Of a stretch of 64,000 nt of DNA, positions 20,881-32,195 are shown piece after piece. The stretch comes from Erigeron canadensis (taxonomy: Eukaryota; Streptophyta; Magnoliopsida; Asterales; Asteraceae): NCBI RefSeq assembly GCF_010389155.1, contig NC_057769.1, forward strand, positions 22,816,735 to 22,880,734, in the 5' to 3' direction. Positions within the stretch are counted from its first letter, which is position 1, and each line of letters starts with the position of its first letter. The notes beneath the pieces were generated by a model that was not told the DNA's origin, searched no databases, and was given only the letters and a program-made list of their open reading frames with translations. A program made the position numbers and the translations under genes.

Positions 20881-23666
20881 ATGGATAGAGACAATAATAC
20901 AGAAAAAGACCCGCGATGCACACAATTCACAGTGATGAAGGTCGCGAATATCGCGGTGAATATGTTGGTTTTCATCATCATATTAGCGTTGTGCAATGTT
21001 TTGCACATGATATTACGCCCTTACTCCCAACCTCGCATCATTTCTGAAGCCATTGTAACGTCTATGTCCCTCTTTTCGTGCATTAATCATTTTTGCATCT
21101 TAACATTCTCAACTTTTGGTCATTAGGAGCCATATGGTTTTCTTATATGCATGCTAAATTTTGTTTTTCTTATGTTCTCTGCACACTTGATGGATGCAGG
21201 TAGGATTCGTTTTGAGCAACCTACCATTTCTACGTAACAATTTCGACGAAGATGCCAATATGGCGCTTGGCTATGTAGCCGAGTTTGGGATAATCTTACA
21301 CATGTTTGTTATGGGTCTTGAAATAGATCCTAAGATATTTACTCGGTTACCAATTCGTGAACTGAAAGTGGCATGTAGCGGGTTAGTATTGACTTTTCTG
21401 CTAGCGGTTTTTGTGACCCCAATGTTAAATCTAAGTTATGAGTCAAATATTGAGTCTGATGTCTTCATCTCACTCATGGTAGCGGGTACAGCCTCCCCTC
21501 TCCTCACACGTATCGTTAACGACTTCAAGATTGCGAAATCTGACATTGGTCGCTTCTTGATTTCTACTGCTGTCCTATCTGATCTCATTTGCATTCTTGT
21601 ATTGACTATAGCATATATAGTTTTTGATCCTGTCGAAGGTTTTGCACTCCGGTCAACAAAAGAGATCCTTCTTATGGTTGGAGTTCTAGTAGTTCAGCAG
21701 ATTTTGGCGGCTAAATTCATCCCGTTACTTATGAGGTGGGTGGATAGTCAAAATCCGCCTGGCAAGTTAATGAAAGGTTCACACTTGATCGTCTCAATAG
21801 CAAGCCTAGTTCTCGTTTGTAGTCTTTCACCACTGATTGCACGTTTCAACATGATGTTAAGTTCTTTTTTGGCTGGAATTGTCATGCCTCGAGATGGGAG
21901 GTTATCAAAGTTGTTAAGCGGCAAAGTCAAGTACTTCTTCGGACTTCTCTTCTTTCCGGCGTTCATGTTTTGGGTTGGTTTTGAAGTTGACTTCTCTGAA
22001 TTCGATGCTGGCGACCCACTCACATGGGCTAGCATATTTTTCCTCTTTGCAGTAATACTTGTGGGAAAAATTTTAGGGAGTGTTATCTGTGGGGTTATTT
22101 TAGGGTTTCATTGGCAGGATTCGGTTGCTACAGGTTTGCTTCTTGGCATCAAGGGCCACTTCCATATCTTCGTCGCCATCTTGGCCAAGCAAGTAAGCTT
22201 CTACCTTTTCTTTGCTTAAAAAGGATCTACATATGCAGCATATGTTGATTGTAAGAATTTCTCTTTTTGGCCTAACATGAATCATGTCCTCCCATGTTAC
22301 TACAGAGAAGCATAATTAGTCCTTCCAGCAGCATTATTATGATATTGGTTTGCTTCCTCACATTCATCTATGCCCCGATGGTCGTTAAGAACATCATAGA
22401 GCGTGCAAGAAAACGATCACCAACACAATTAATGGCACTACAATGGCTTAATCCATCAAATGAGTTGCGAATAGTACTATGCATCCATGGTCCTGAAAAC
22501 GTCCAATCAGCCATTAACTTCATGGAAATCTCACATGGACAAATGGAACCCAGAATGATGGTCTATGTGAACGATATGATTGAGTTGACAGAAACCACAG
22601 CCTCCACAGTGGCACGTGGAGAAGGGGTGGATGCAATGACCATAACGGATCAAGGTGTTGTAGAAATGAGAGAAAACATCACCAACACGATTGATACTTA
22701 TGTTAAGGACCAATGTGAAGGGATTGATGTACGAAGGATGCTTACACTTTGTCCTCTCGCAACTATGCATCATGACATTTGTACACTCGCAGAGGATTTG
22801 TTGGTTTCGTTGATCATCCTCCCGTTTCACAAGAATCAGCAACCAGATGGGAAGTTAAACACCAACTATTTAGGGTTCCGAAGTGTCAACAGAAAGGTAA
22901 TTATATCTTTACACTTTAGTCAAATATGTATAAATTAAAAAGGAAATTAATGCTGAAGTATAAGTATAAAATGTATATCATATATAAAAATGGTTGAGCA
23001 AACTGAATGGAATGAACTTCAAAAGTATAATCAAAATGCATAAATTCAACACAGGTCCTAAGGCACGCACCGTGTTCAGTTGGGATTTTGGTGGACAGGG
23101 GTCTCGGATCTACCCAATTATCGAGAGCAACAAAATGCATCACTGCAGCCATCATTTTCATAGCAGGCAAAGATGACCGTGAAGCACTTGCCTATGCTGG
23201 TCGAGTGGCCCGACACCCTGGGGTGAAACTCACAGTCATAAGATTCCTACTAGACACTAATGGAAACAACGTATCATCAAGGATTACACGGGCCCGGGCC
23301 AACACAACAGAATTTGAGGAAGAAATGAAGCAAGATGACGAGTACTTTGCAGATTTTTATGATAGACATGTAGCCACAGGACATGTTGCATACATGGAAA
23401 AGTACCTTTCACATTCAGGTGAAACATATTCAACAATCAAGTCATTGGAAGGAGAATATAGTTTATTTATCGTGGGACGAGGGTCAAGAGTTAACACAAC
23501 TTTAACAGCTGGTATGAATGACTGGGAAGCCTGCCCTGAGTTAGGTCCGATTGGAGATATTCTAACGTCTTCCGATTTCTCAACTACAGCTTCTGTGTTA
23601 ATTATCCAGCAGCATAAACTCAGGGGAAAACTTCAGGGCCTACATGAAGAGTTCTCTATAATGTAA
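20881..23666 (+). CDS. Cation/H+ exchanger, CHX (CPA2) family, complete
   Basis: Four exons join in frame: 20881-21054, 21200-22192, 22306-22896 and 23055-23666, giving 789 residues, close to the usual 770-850. All introns are GT-AG and phase 0. CHX proteins are K+(Na+)/H+ antiporters of endomembranes or plasma membrane. The first part has many hydrophobic segments, about 10-12 by eye. Landmarks are ILRPYSQPRIISE at residues 43-55, RIVNDFKIAKSDIGRFLIS near 165-185 and AVLSDLI (conserved Asp of the transport core). KGHFHIFVAILAK closes the membrane half and FIYAPMVV follows. The C-terminal half is the soluble regulatory region, with HAPCSVGILVDRG, AGKDDREALAYAGRVARHP and a late VGR block. No stops or frame breaks; apparently functional. 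Clade within CHX not assigned. Confidence 0.93.
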
Positions 23667-24440
23667 TTTGTTAGGAAAAGAACTTTTGGGCATTTCAATT
23701 GGTATAAATGTAAAATGGCAAGAATGAAACACACTAATGGAGATGTTCCACTACAATAGTTGTTTCTAGGACAATACAGTTGAGTAGGCAATTCTCACCC
23801 ATTTACTGAACAGTGAGCTGATTCGGATTATGTCCTCATCTCTGGCCAGTCAAATAACAAGAAACATGTTACAAGTCACCTAAAGCATATGCTTAATCCA
23901 TAAAACCACCTAACCCATCCTATTCTACAATAGATCATCGTTGAGAATATAGCTTTTTGTAATCAAAGTAACTTCCAACACAACAAAAAGTGTTTCTAGT
24001 CGGCGCTTTTTTATTATTCTTAGCTTAGAGTAGGCAATTCTCACCCATTTACCAAAATGGATAAGGCAGAAGGAAATTACCATATAAAGCTACAATACAA
24101 GTCCTTAAAAAAAACTAGAAGATCACAAGATGCTTAAAATTCCTAGCTTATAGCACATGTAACTGTCGATAGATCACAATTACACCAGACATGTTACCGG
24201 ATTTAATCTTGGAGCATATGATAATGAAAAAGAGTTGCGAGTATCCAACTTAGAGAAAATATAAGCATTGAATAATCAAAACAATAAAAATTCACCAAAA
24301 TCCTAAAGCACATATAGCATTCACTGTTCAAACCATGAAGGCTACTAGTTTCTAGACTTACAACCCACATATGTTCACAACTTCAAAGCAACATGCTAAG
24401 CTAAGTTTATTTGCAAGTGAAGCTTTTACGATAACACCTG
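23667..24440. other. 3' flank of CHX and NRPB11 (convergent genes), no further gene
   Basis: The two genes converge here. GAGTAGGCAATTCTCACCCA-like text occurs twice (23784 and 24031) as a small direct repeat. No coding sequence seen. Confidence 0.6.
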
Positions 24441-24460
24441 TGACCTCTCTATGATCATTA

Positions 24461-27128
24461 TCAGTACTCCCCCGAAACCCTTGCGACCTCAGCCTGCAAT
24501 ACAGAAATGCATCGGATATAAGAGATGGAAAAGAAATGTGATAAGAAATATAATTGATAGAGAATCAGCATTTCTGATATTGGTTTTGCTTCTGATGGAA
24601 GAAAGAAGCAGAAAGTTGTCTATGATGGGTAGATGAAGACAGCCATCACAACCAATGCCTAGCCCCAAATTCACCCAGATGCAAATGGTAGATGAAAAAA
24701 GACATGTGTTTCTATCAATTCAGATGATAAAAAATATATAGAGGGGAAACCACACCTCAAATGCAGCCTTAAGATGATCAAGTTCTTTGTCAAGATCATT
24801 GATAGCCAGATTATAGGCTTGCATTGGAGAAGATTGGCTAGTTGTATGAACCTGTCAAATGCCAATCAGATACAATTATTTTCCAAACACCGGTAACGAA
24901 AACAGTCCATTTGATATCATGTGTATCTTAACTTCCCTATAACTAGGAGAACAATATAAAAAAAATTAGGAAAACATTAATCAGATACCATTATACTCCA
25001 AACATAGATAACTATAAGAGCATATGATTTCATACTACGTACTGATTTCCCATTTTCCCACCAAAAATTAATGAAAAACAATAAGAAAAGTGTTAATCAA
25101 TCAGTGGTGCATACATGCTGCATCCCATGGATCTAATTCAGGTTTAAAAAATGGTTATCCAAGTCAACCACCTGAGGCCAAGGTGACTTTCTTTAAAGCT
25201 AAAAATAGAAGAGGATGGAGAAAGATTTCACTTGATTCCAACCAAGAAAAACTAGATTAAACATATAATCAATGATAGAAACTTGTTTAGTCAATTTCCT
25301 AATTCCTATAGATTATATCCTTTAAAATGAACTTTGAACCAATTTTTTGCCTGAAATTTTCTCATTATCCTTTAAAACGAACTTTGAACCAATTTCCTGT
25401 AGTTGATAATAATCATCTCATCTTCCCAAAGGTAATCCAATCGACTTAAAGGCTCTTCGACCCAAGAAAACATCTCACGTACTCTTCTTCAATACAGAAT
25501 CAATTATCCACACTTCCGTCTGAATCCCTTCGATTCATTTAATTCACAACTTAACATGAGTTCTTTGGAAGAATATATATCATATACGTCTGGGTTCATA
25601 TGTTCAGCATGAAACTTTAGGTAAGTTTCTCGATAATTATTTGCTCATTAAAGGTCCACCCATGGACCTGGTCAAAGGAGATACTTGTCCTTATGACCTA
25701 TTATTAGCATAAAACATAGACTAAAGAATCTTAGCTGGATCTAGTGGTTAGGCGTCCCAATGTACTCACAAGAAGTCTCAGGTCTGAAGCTCCCAAGTAA
25801 ACATAATGGGGCTGATCAGGAAAAGAATTCAGAAACGGTCAAGGGGAAACCCGGTTAGAATGCATATATTTAAGTTAAAACTAGTCATCCTGTGTAACCT
25901 CAGGGAAGACCTCCTCCATTGACATGTTTAGTGAAGGGTCTTACACGCTTAATTCTAACATAATGGTCCCCATTTTTGTTTGATAAAAAAACATCTACAA
26001 ACAATGCAGCAGGTGAAGTTTGTGACAAGAACCAACATTGAATTAAAGTATTAAACTCGACTTGTGTATCAATTACCAAGGATCATAAACTTCCTTTTTC
26101 TTGTGTCTAGATAGAATAAACCTTTAGATGCTTGATATTTTGGAAGCCTATTTCTCACTGAAACTAAATTGTGTTATAAACCACATGCTCTAGGATATAG
26201 TGCAACTTTGAGCATCTAAACCAGTATTACAAGTGATTCTGGAATATCAGGTAATTGACAGTAACACGTCATATAATTATCAAACAGATGTACTGCTTCA
26301 GATGGTATAGGTTTCAATAACTATTTGCAAAACGGCCTCAATTTTACCCAAAACCGGAGAGGGAAAGGTGTGAAGATGTAATGTTCCAAATAGTATAACT
26401 TTCTCCGACCAAGAAAAAATGTAGCCCATGGATTTCATACATCTTATAACAACTTTCAATAGCTTTAATAAAAGAAACTCTGATAATCAGCAGATATGTC
26501 AGTGTGACCAAATCGTGCCTCACTTCTAGAACAAATGCATGGTCGTAATGAAACTGCGTAACAAATTGGTAAACTACAATTTCTTTAAACAATACTGGAT
26601 ATCAGTAGAAAACAAATATGAAGTTTGGCAATCTAACAACGGGTTAGAGACTGCGCTTCACACCGTCTTAACCACGATACGATTTCAAAATTTCTGAAAA
26701 GTACTAACCCGGACTATAATCTTGTACTGAAGAGGATGAGGAAGCTTGTAACCGGCAAACAGAACATTCCCATCCCTATGCAACTGCCTGTACAAAATAA
26801 TTGTATTTATATATCAGAAACGTTGAATTGCTGTTCACATACATCAACCGACTGACATATATGAAACCTTATATTCGAATGATATTTCCAATGGTGTGGT
26901 CTTCTCTTTCAATAGTAAACGAAGCCGCATTTATAATCTTTGTGTCCCTTTCATACGCAACCCTAAAAATTCGCTCATTTTTAACAAAAACACAGTAAGC
27001 ATAACCATCATGGCATTACATTTATATATATATATATGCACCAATATAATGGCAGCAAAAAGTGATAAAGTTTACTTCTTTATGCCCTCGGGAACCACGA
27101 ATCGCTCATAACGATCAGGGGCATTCAT
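24461..27128 (-). CDS. NRPB11: RNA polymerase II subunit RPB11 (shared with Pol IV/V in plants)
   Basis: Minus-strand exons 27128-27076, 26962-26873, 26787-26709, 24851-24756 and 24493-24461 join in frame to 116 residues, the size I recall for Arabidopsis NRPB11. Readable blocks are [74 protein letters not shown] and the end [13 protein letters not shown]11 pairs with RPB3 as the alpha-like dimer that nucleates polymerase assembly. The acceptor before the start exon (CATAG at 27138) matches a 5'UTR intron whose donor is at 27577. Oddity: the 5' splice site after the exon ending at 26873 reads ATAAGG instead of GTAAGG. Retaining that intron gives a stop at once. The other donors and acceptors are normal. 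The copy may be damaged, or may use a rare AT-AG site, or the base may be an error. Confidence 0.9.
25735..25985 (+). mobile_element. Possible SINE in NRPB11 intron 3
   Basis: TTAGCTGGATCTAGTGGTTA resembles a tRNA box A, and CAGGTCTGAAGCTCCCAA lies where box B would be. No poly-A end or target duplication was confirmed. The rest of this 1.86-kb intron shows only a short AACTTTGAACCAATTT duplication near 25330-25395. Confidence 0.3.
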
Positions 27129-27426
27129 AGCTCAATCCTATGTAAAGAAACAACATTTAGACAATAATCAAAATATCAAAATTATAACTTTTTATGTATA
27201 TGTAAGAATGGGCAAATCTACAACAAAATCCAACACTTAAATCATGCAAACTAGGGCTATAGAATATTCGAGCAAATAGCTTTAAGCTGTTTGAGCTCAA
27301 TCCAACACCATACGGGTTCATTAAGCCCTATCGAGCTCGAGTACGGCGATTTTATGAGCCCTAACTTAAACCAGAACTTGTATTCGAAATTTTAATTAGT
27401 TTCTGATATAAAGTGCCGAAATAGGC

Positions 27427-27687
27427 ATGAATAGATTTCTAAAAAATCTAACACCAGCATTATTTATTATTGTATTGTATGTATCGCCTATACGTATATA
27501 TTTGTTTCCAATAGTTTAGCTTCAAACTGTCAATTAAAATAAAATAAAAAAATTTTGAAAGAGAGAGAGATAACTCACACTGGTTTAGAAGAGCGACAGA
27601 AAAAGAGAGGTGCTTGGGGGGGGGGAGTGAAAATTGTGAGCAAACGACTTAACGGGTGTTTTTAAACGGAGCCTCAAGTTGTAAATA
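27427..27687. repeat. Segmental duplicate, copy 1 (NRPB11 promoter, 5'UTR and start of leader intron)
   Basis: Aligns by eye with 29854-30107. Shared phrases are ATGAATAGATTTCTAAAA, TAGTTTAGCTTCAAACTGTC, GTTTAGAAGAGCGA and GAGCCTCAAGTTGTAAATAA. Both copies are in the same orientation. Confidence 0.85.
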
Positions 27688-27690
27688 ACT
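27578..27690 (-). promoter_or_regulatory. NRPB11 5'UTR exon and proximal promoter
   Basis: On the minus strand a pyrimidine-rich stretch (AAGCACCTCTCTTTTTCTGT) leads to CTAAACCAGT and a donor GTGAGT at 27577-27572. This pairs with the acceptor at 27138 to make a 440-bp leader intron. The segment is duplicated at 29854-30107. Transcription start not fixed. Confidence 0.5.
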
Positions 27691-27691
27691 T

Positions 27692-27960
27692 TCTTCTTTT
27701 TTGAAGTTGAATTCGCTTCATAAAATTCGTGTCACCATTCAATAACGAAAGGTCAAATATATTATATCTTATCTTAACCCGGATCTATTTAAAAGAGAAA
27801 CAAAAATAGAAATGTCTATTTTCCAATGATGAACGTTTAATAGAGTAAACTCTGACGCCTCAGACTTGAACATAGATATTCTCAAGTCAAGCCCTAATAA
27901 ATGACTTCCTAGCTCTTCTTGAATAAGGGATAACCCTTTCAACCAATCTCTTATATTAAT
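27692..27960 (-). mobile_element. SINE family B copy 2, diverged
   Basis: Same order as 7303-7629 on the minus strand: GATTGGTTGAAAGGG at the head, TTCAAGTCTGAGGC in the middle, GACCTTTCGTTATTGAATGG and GAAGCGAATTCAACTTC before the A-rich end near 27700. Confidence 0.6.
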
Positions 27961-28323
27961 ATAACAAGATTGTGATTATGTCATTTTATATTAAAGAAGA
28001 CTTCTAAATATATAATCTTGATTTTTTTTATGACATCATCCAATAATAATTAAAAGTAGACAAAAAATAAAATAATGGAAATTTCTTCTAAGGTATAATG
28101 ATTTTAAAATATTTTTAGTAGATAATCATGGAAAGTTTCTATTGAAATGAGAAACAAATATGTAAATCGAAATTGATTACTCGTATTATAATATCAACTT
28201 ACTTAAAATATACAATATAATAGTGTTCAACGTAATAAAAAGTTAAACACGTTCATTGTGATGTATCATTATCAAATCAAATTCTATTCAAATGCCCGCA
28301 TAATATGCGGATTGATTCGATAG
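27947..28323 (+). mobile_element. Possible small Helitron
   Basis: Begins TCTCTTATATTAATATAACA after an A and ends near a CCCGCATAATATGCGG hairpin followed by ATTGATTCGATAG before T. The terminal CTRR is imperfect (ATAG). The start overlaps the head of the SINE B copy. Confidence 0.4.
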
Positions 28324-28499
28324 TAAGCTAAATGTTTAAGGATTGTAAATAACTAAGAGACAGATTAAACACTTTCTAAAATTTAGATTGAAATCAAAGT
28401 TAAAATTAAAAAAAAAAAACATATTTATTTTTGATTTTTTAATCTAAATTCAAGATTTTTTTTATCTTAATTTAAGGGTTAAGAAAAATGATATTATAG

Positions 28500-28880
28500 T
28501 ATTCTATTGAATTACAATTTTCAATTTTTTTTAATTAATTTATTAAATATGTGACTAAATTGTGTTATTTCAAAAAAATTTAATAACTAATCATATTAAC
28601 AATTATATTTTTTTATTTTTTTATCAATAATTTATAATTTTTAACATTCTTTTTTTGAAAAAACCTTACTAAATACCTAACTTAAATATATTAGCACTTT
28701 TAGCTTTTAATGATTATTAATCATTAAATTACTAAACATATATATGTCCACCAAGAATATCTAAAACTTATAAATATTTCAACTAATGTTAATCCAATAC
28801 ATATAATAATTTATATCTACATCTCAAGAAAAAAAATTTATAATAGTTGGTATATCAATAATATATCAAAAAGAAAATCG
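28500..28880. repeat. Dispersed AT-rich repeat, copy 1
   Basis: Aligns with 33050-33390. Shared text includes ATGTGACTAAATT, TTTATCAATAATTTA, TTGGTATATCAATAAT and ATATCAAAAAGAAAATC. No coding sequence and no clear termini. Confidence 0.65.
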
Positions 28881-29094
28881 TAATCATCTATATAAATACA
28901 AACTCTCATATATATATAGATATATATACATTAGTTAATATTAATAATCAACCAACTGCATAAAAGTTTAAATTGTCATATAAAGGACTTAAAGTACCAT
29001 ACATGAGATTTATATTATTCGAACATATTTGTTTTTTGGTAAATATCAAAAATCTTAACATATAATATATTAGTTTTTCCTTAAGCATTTTGGT

Positions 29095-29571
29095 TCACTC
29101 GCATCTTTGTCTTACAAGGTAAAATACAGTTGGAAAAATCACCGTGTGACATTTGTCATATAATTCAGCAACATTCGTCATATCATTCAGCAACCCTTTG
29201 AATCGGGTATAAGTGCTGTCAAGACGTTGATCCAGAAGAGAAAAGAATTTTTCATAAGCACTTTTGAGGTCAATCTTTTTGGTAACGATTGTATCAACAG
29301 ATCTTTCATACATGTTGCACAATATATCCCAAACTTGTTTAGAGGTGGGATATTTGATGACGAGTTTCCTGATGTCAGTAGGGAGAATGGTGACAATCAT
29401 GTTTTTGAGCCTGGAATCAAAATTTACCAGGCTCCGTTCATCATCAGTGCATTGTACATCGGGTTTGACTAATTTAGTCACAATCTCATGAGCATCAGCA
29501 GTTGCTCCTAGTGTTCTTTGTACCAGAGTGGGTACATATGGACAAATAACCAAAGTCACGTGTATTAACAA
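29095..29571 (-). pseudogene. Stray Sirevirus-type copia gag fragment
   Basis: A 158-codon minus-strand frame reads SLVNFDSRLKNMIVTILP, DTIVTKKIDLKSAYEKFF and DSTYTRFKGLLNDM. It parallels the gag of the large element (VDLDTRLKNIILAAVP, DTIVTRKIALNKKYESFF, TGTYTRFTGLINQL). It is only the middle of gag, with no LTR or pol nearby, and so is a fragment of a related element. Confidence 0.75.
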
Positions 29572-29853
29572 GTGTGGGTACTGCAGTCATTTTTTTGTTT
29601 TAAAAAAAAATAAAAAGATTTTGTTAAAGAAGAAAATAGAAAAGAATTAAGAAAAATATAAGTAAGCAAACAGACCTTGTTTCAACGATTTAGAAACAGT
29701 GTATCTTATATCACTTGACAGTTCACGATTTGCAATACTTATTTAATTAACAAGAAAAGAGAGTAAATAAGAAAAAATAAAGAACAAGAAAAAAAAGTAA
29801 TATTCAAGTACACAAGTATATACAAGTCTAATCATATGTATCATTGAATAGAA

Positions 29854-30107
29854 ATGAATAGATTTCTAAAAGATCTAACAACGGCAATACTTATACATAT
29901 ATATTTATATATTTGTCAACATAGTTTAGCTTCAAACTGTCCACTAAAATAAAATAAATAAATTTTGAAAGAGAGAACTCATTGTGGTTTAGAAGAGCGA
30001 GAGAAAGAGAGAGGTGCTTGGGACTTTGGGAGGGTTTTGCTGGAGTGAAATGGGGAGCAAACGACTTAAACGTATTTTTAAATGGGAGCCTCAAGTTGTA
30101 AATAACT
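29854..30107. repeat. Segmental duplicate, copy 2 (orphan NRPB11 promoter and 5'UTR)
   Basis: Copy of 27427-27687 without any NRPB11 coding exon beyond it. The leader-intron donor that reads CAGTGTGAGTT in copy 1 reads CACAATGAGTT here, so the GT is lost. A 67-codon ORF crossing it (minus, 30094-29891) is probably accidental. Confidence 0.8.
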
Positions 30108-30152
30108 TGTTAAACGCATTTTAATATTTCGATTAAAATCACATCGGGTTTT

Positions 30153-30287
30153 GTTAAACGAAGCCTTAAGGGCTTTAGTTAAGGTGTATTAATTAGTTGC
30201 ACATTTACCATAAACTTTAGGGGATAAACTTTTAAATGTATAAATTTTTTATGTACGTTAAGTGAAGCCCTAAAGGCTTTGTTTAAC
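30153..30287. mobile_element. 135-bp MITE with 23-bp inverted ends
   Basis: The left GTTAAACGAAGCCTTAAGGG is mirrored by the right end, whose reverse complement reads GTTAAACAAAGCCTTTAGGG. The ends are themselves partly self-complementary (AAGCCTTAAGGGCTT). The superfamily is not assigned. Confidence 0.7.
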
Positions 30288-30498
30288 AATTTCCAAAACA
30301 AAATTAAAGATTTAAAACATATTTAATTTTGTTCTTTGATCAGGTCAAGATTTTTCAACTTGACTAGTTGAAAACCTTGATAGAAAATCTTCGTCGTGTT
30401 TTTAAAAGGACTATAAGCCTATAACTTGTATTTGTTTTTAGGTTTTAGAATATTTATATATGACAAATTGAGGATTTAATTTTTTTTTTTAACAACCA

Positions 30499-31331
30499 TC
30501 TCTAAATATATATAAAAGAAAACTTTAACTTCAATATGAAAAGGTTTAAATCTTTAGAGAAACTCAATTTTTAATTAGAGTCATTAGATCAAAATGTTGA
30601 TGTTGCATGAGTTTTTTTAAAAAAAATTTAGATTTAAATATGGTTATTGATTATAGAAAATGATTCCTATATTTTATAATTAAAATCTGTTAATAATTGT
30701 TAATTTTTTTTAGAACGACGTATTAGTTTGTTATTGGTTCGAACACTAAAAGTGATATCCAAGTGGGCATGATGGGGGTTGGAACCCGGAAGCACCTCTG
30801 GAGACTAAAAGTGCGATAACACGGTCCGCATGCGTTCGAAGAGGCAAATATCTGAGTCCATGGAGAATTGAAATTCGATCCATGATCTCCCAGCTAACAT
30901 CCTCTGTCCCAGGACCCCCAAAGAGGGTTCAGATAGCTACTTGATCTAGGATTTATTTTTTGTTTTATTGAAACTCTTAAATACAAACAAAGCAATTAAT
31001 ACACAAATAAATATGATTATGAGTTTTAAAAACTTTTGATCGCTTAGTACATTCCCCATCTTCATAAAATGCATCAAATTTGAAGCCTGTATGTATGTTA
31101 CATATGAATATTAGATATGTAAATAATTCATTACTAAAATCTCTCTTTTATTTTTTAAATTTATATTTACATAATATCAATTCTTTTTTTACATATATTT
31201 AAACTCATTTAACTATACGTAAACAAATATATCATTATTATTTTTCAACACCTTTTATTACATTTGTCATGAAACATTAGTATTTTATTAGTTATATATG
31301 TCTATCCACGTATTATGCGGATATAATCTAG
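30499..31331 (+). mobile_element. Nonautonomous Helitron, 833 bp
   Basis: Starts TCTCTAAATATATATAAAAG after an A. Ends TCCACGTATTATGCGGA (imperfect hairpin), ATATAATCTAG, before a T. This is the A-TC...CTAG-T arrangement of plant Helitrons. A segment at 30731-30960 (GGAACCCGGAAGCACC, GGACCCCCAAAGAGGG) is unlike the AT-rich rest and may be captured or SINE-derived. Confidence 0.6.
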
Positions 31332-31500
31332 TTTATTAAAACTAAAAGATGTTAAACAGTAAAAAAAAAGATTAAATTAGCTACAAGGGTAAATTTGTTA
31401 ACAATTGATATAGAAAAATATGAGATTAACATAAGAATGTAAAGTTCATACACCTTTTGGTAGCAGCAGGGAATCAAAAGACTACATTGTGAATGTTTGT

Positions 31501-32191
31501 TATTTTATTACAGTTTTTCTTATCCTCTATTTATACATGATTTGAATTAGCTAATTAAAGAAGGAAATAATATAAAAGCCTTGATTCTCGGCTTTCACTC
31601 CAAGACGTAATCTTCTATTCTGGGAAGGGATGATAATTTCAGATCCCGCAAATCTTTTCTTTCCATCACTCCCCTCAAGTTGAATTGTGGGATTATCAAT
31701 ATTCAACTTGAATTTGTTTTATTTTTGATTTTGGTTTTGAGTTTGACTTGAGGATTTTGGTTTGAGCTACCGTCTTCTTCAGACACTGTAGTTTTGGTTT
31801 GATCTACCGCTTTCTTCAGACATGGAAGATTTTGGTTTGGACTACCGCCTTTTTCAGACATGGTAGTTTTGGTTTGAACTACCGCCTTCTTCAGACATGG
31901 TAGATTTTGGCTTGGACTACCGCCTTTTTCAGACATAGTAGTTTTGGTTTGATCTACCGCCTTCTTCAGACATGGTAGATTTTGGTTTGGACTACCGCCT
32001 TTTTTAGACATGGTAGATTTTATTATTTATTTCAGCTTTTCTTATCTTCTATTTATACATGATTTGAATTTGAATTAGCTAAAGAAGTAAATAATATAAA
32101 TGCCTTGATTCTCGCCTTGCTCTTTAAGACGTAATCTTCTATTTTGGGAAGTGATGATAATTTCTAATCCGCAAATCTTTTCTTTCCAACA
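31501..32191 (-). mobile_element. TRIM-like miniature LTR element
   Basis: Direct repeats 31501-31668 and 32021-32191 (168 and 171 bp) share TTTATACATGATTTGAATT, GACGTAATCTTCTATT and GCAAATCTTTTCTTTCCA. Both end in CA on the plus strand. On the minus strand they begin TG(A/T)TGGAAAGAAAAG, carry TATAAATAGA, and the left repeat is preceded by a purine run (CTTGAGGGGAG), like a polypurine tract. Between them is a minisatellite with an open frame. No canonical primer site was found at the right repeat, so the element is decayed or atypical. Confidence 0.5.
31735..32012 (-). repeat. 75-bp minisatellite with an open reading frame
   Basis: About 3.5 units of 75 bp, each made of two related halves of about 37 bp (TTTTGGTTTGGACTACCGCC with TTTCAGACATGGTAG). 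On the minus strand it stays open for 102 codons, with a 25-residue unit containing GGSPNQNLPCLKKAV and QTKTTMSEK. No known protein recognised; it fills the interior of the TRIM-like element. Confidence 0.75.
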
Positions 32192-32195
32192 AAAT

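Noticed and set aside
21748..22842. Minus-strand ORFs under CHX exons
   Set aside because: Antisense shadows of a strongly coding frame.
26709..26873. AT-AC (U12-type) intron to explain the NRPB11 donor
   Set aside because: The donor lacks the ATATCCTT consensus, and using an AC acceptor (TTGTAC) would put the following exon out of frame.
29891..30094. 67-codon ORF across the orphan NRPB11 promoter copy
   Set aside because: Its region corresponds to UTR and intron sequence of the real gene, and the ATG has no support.
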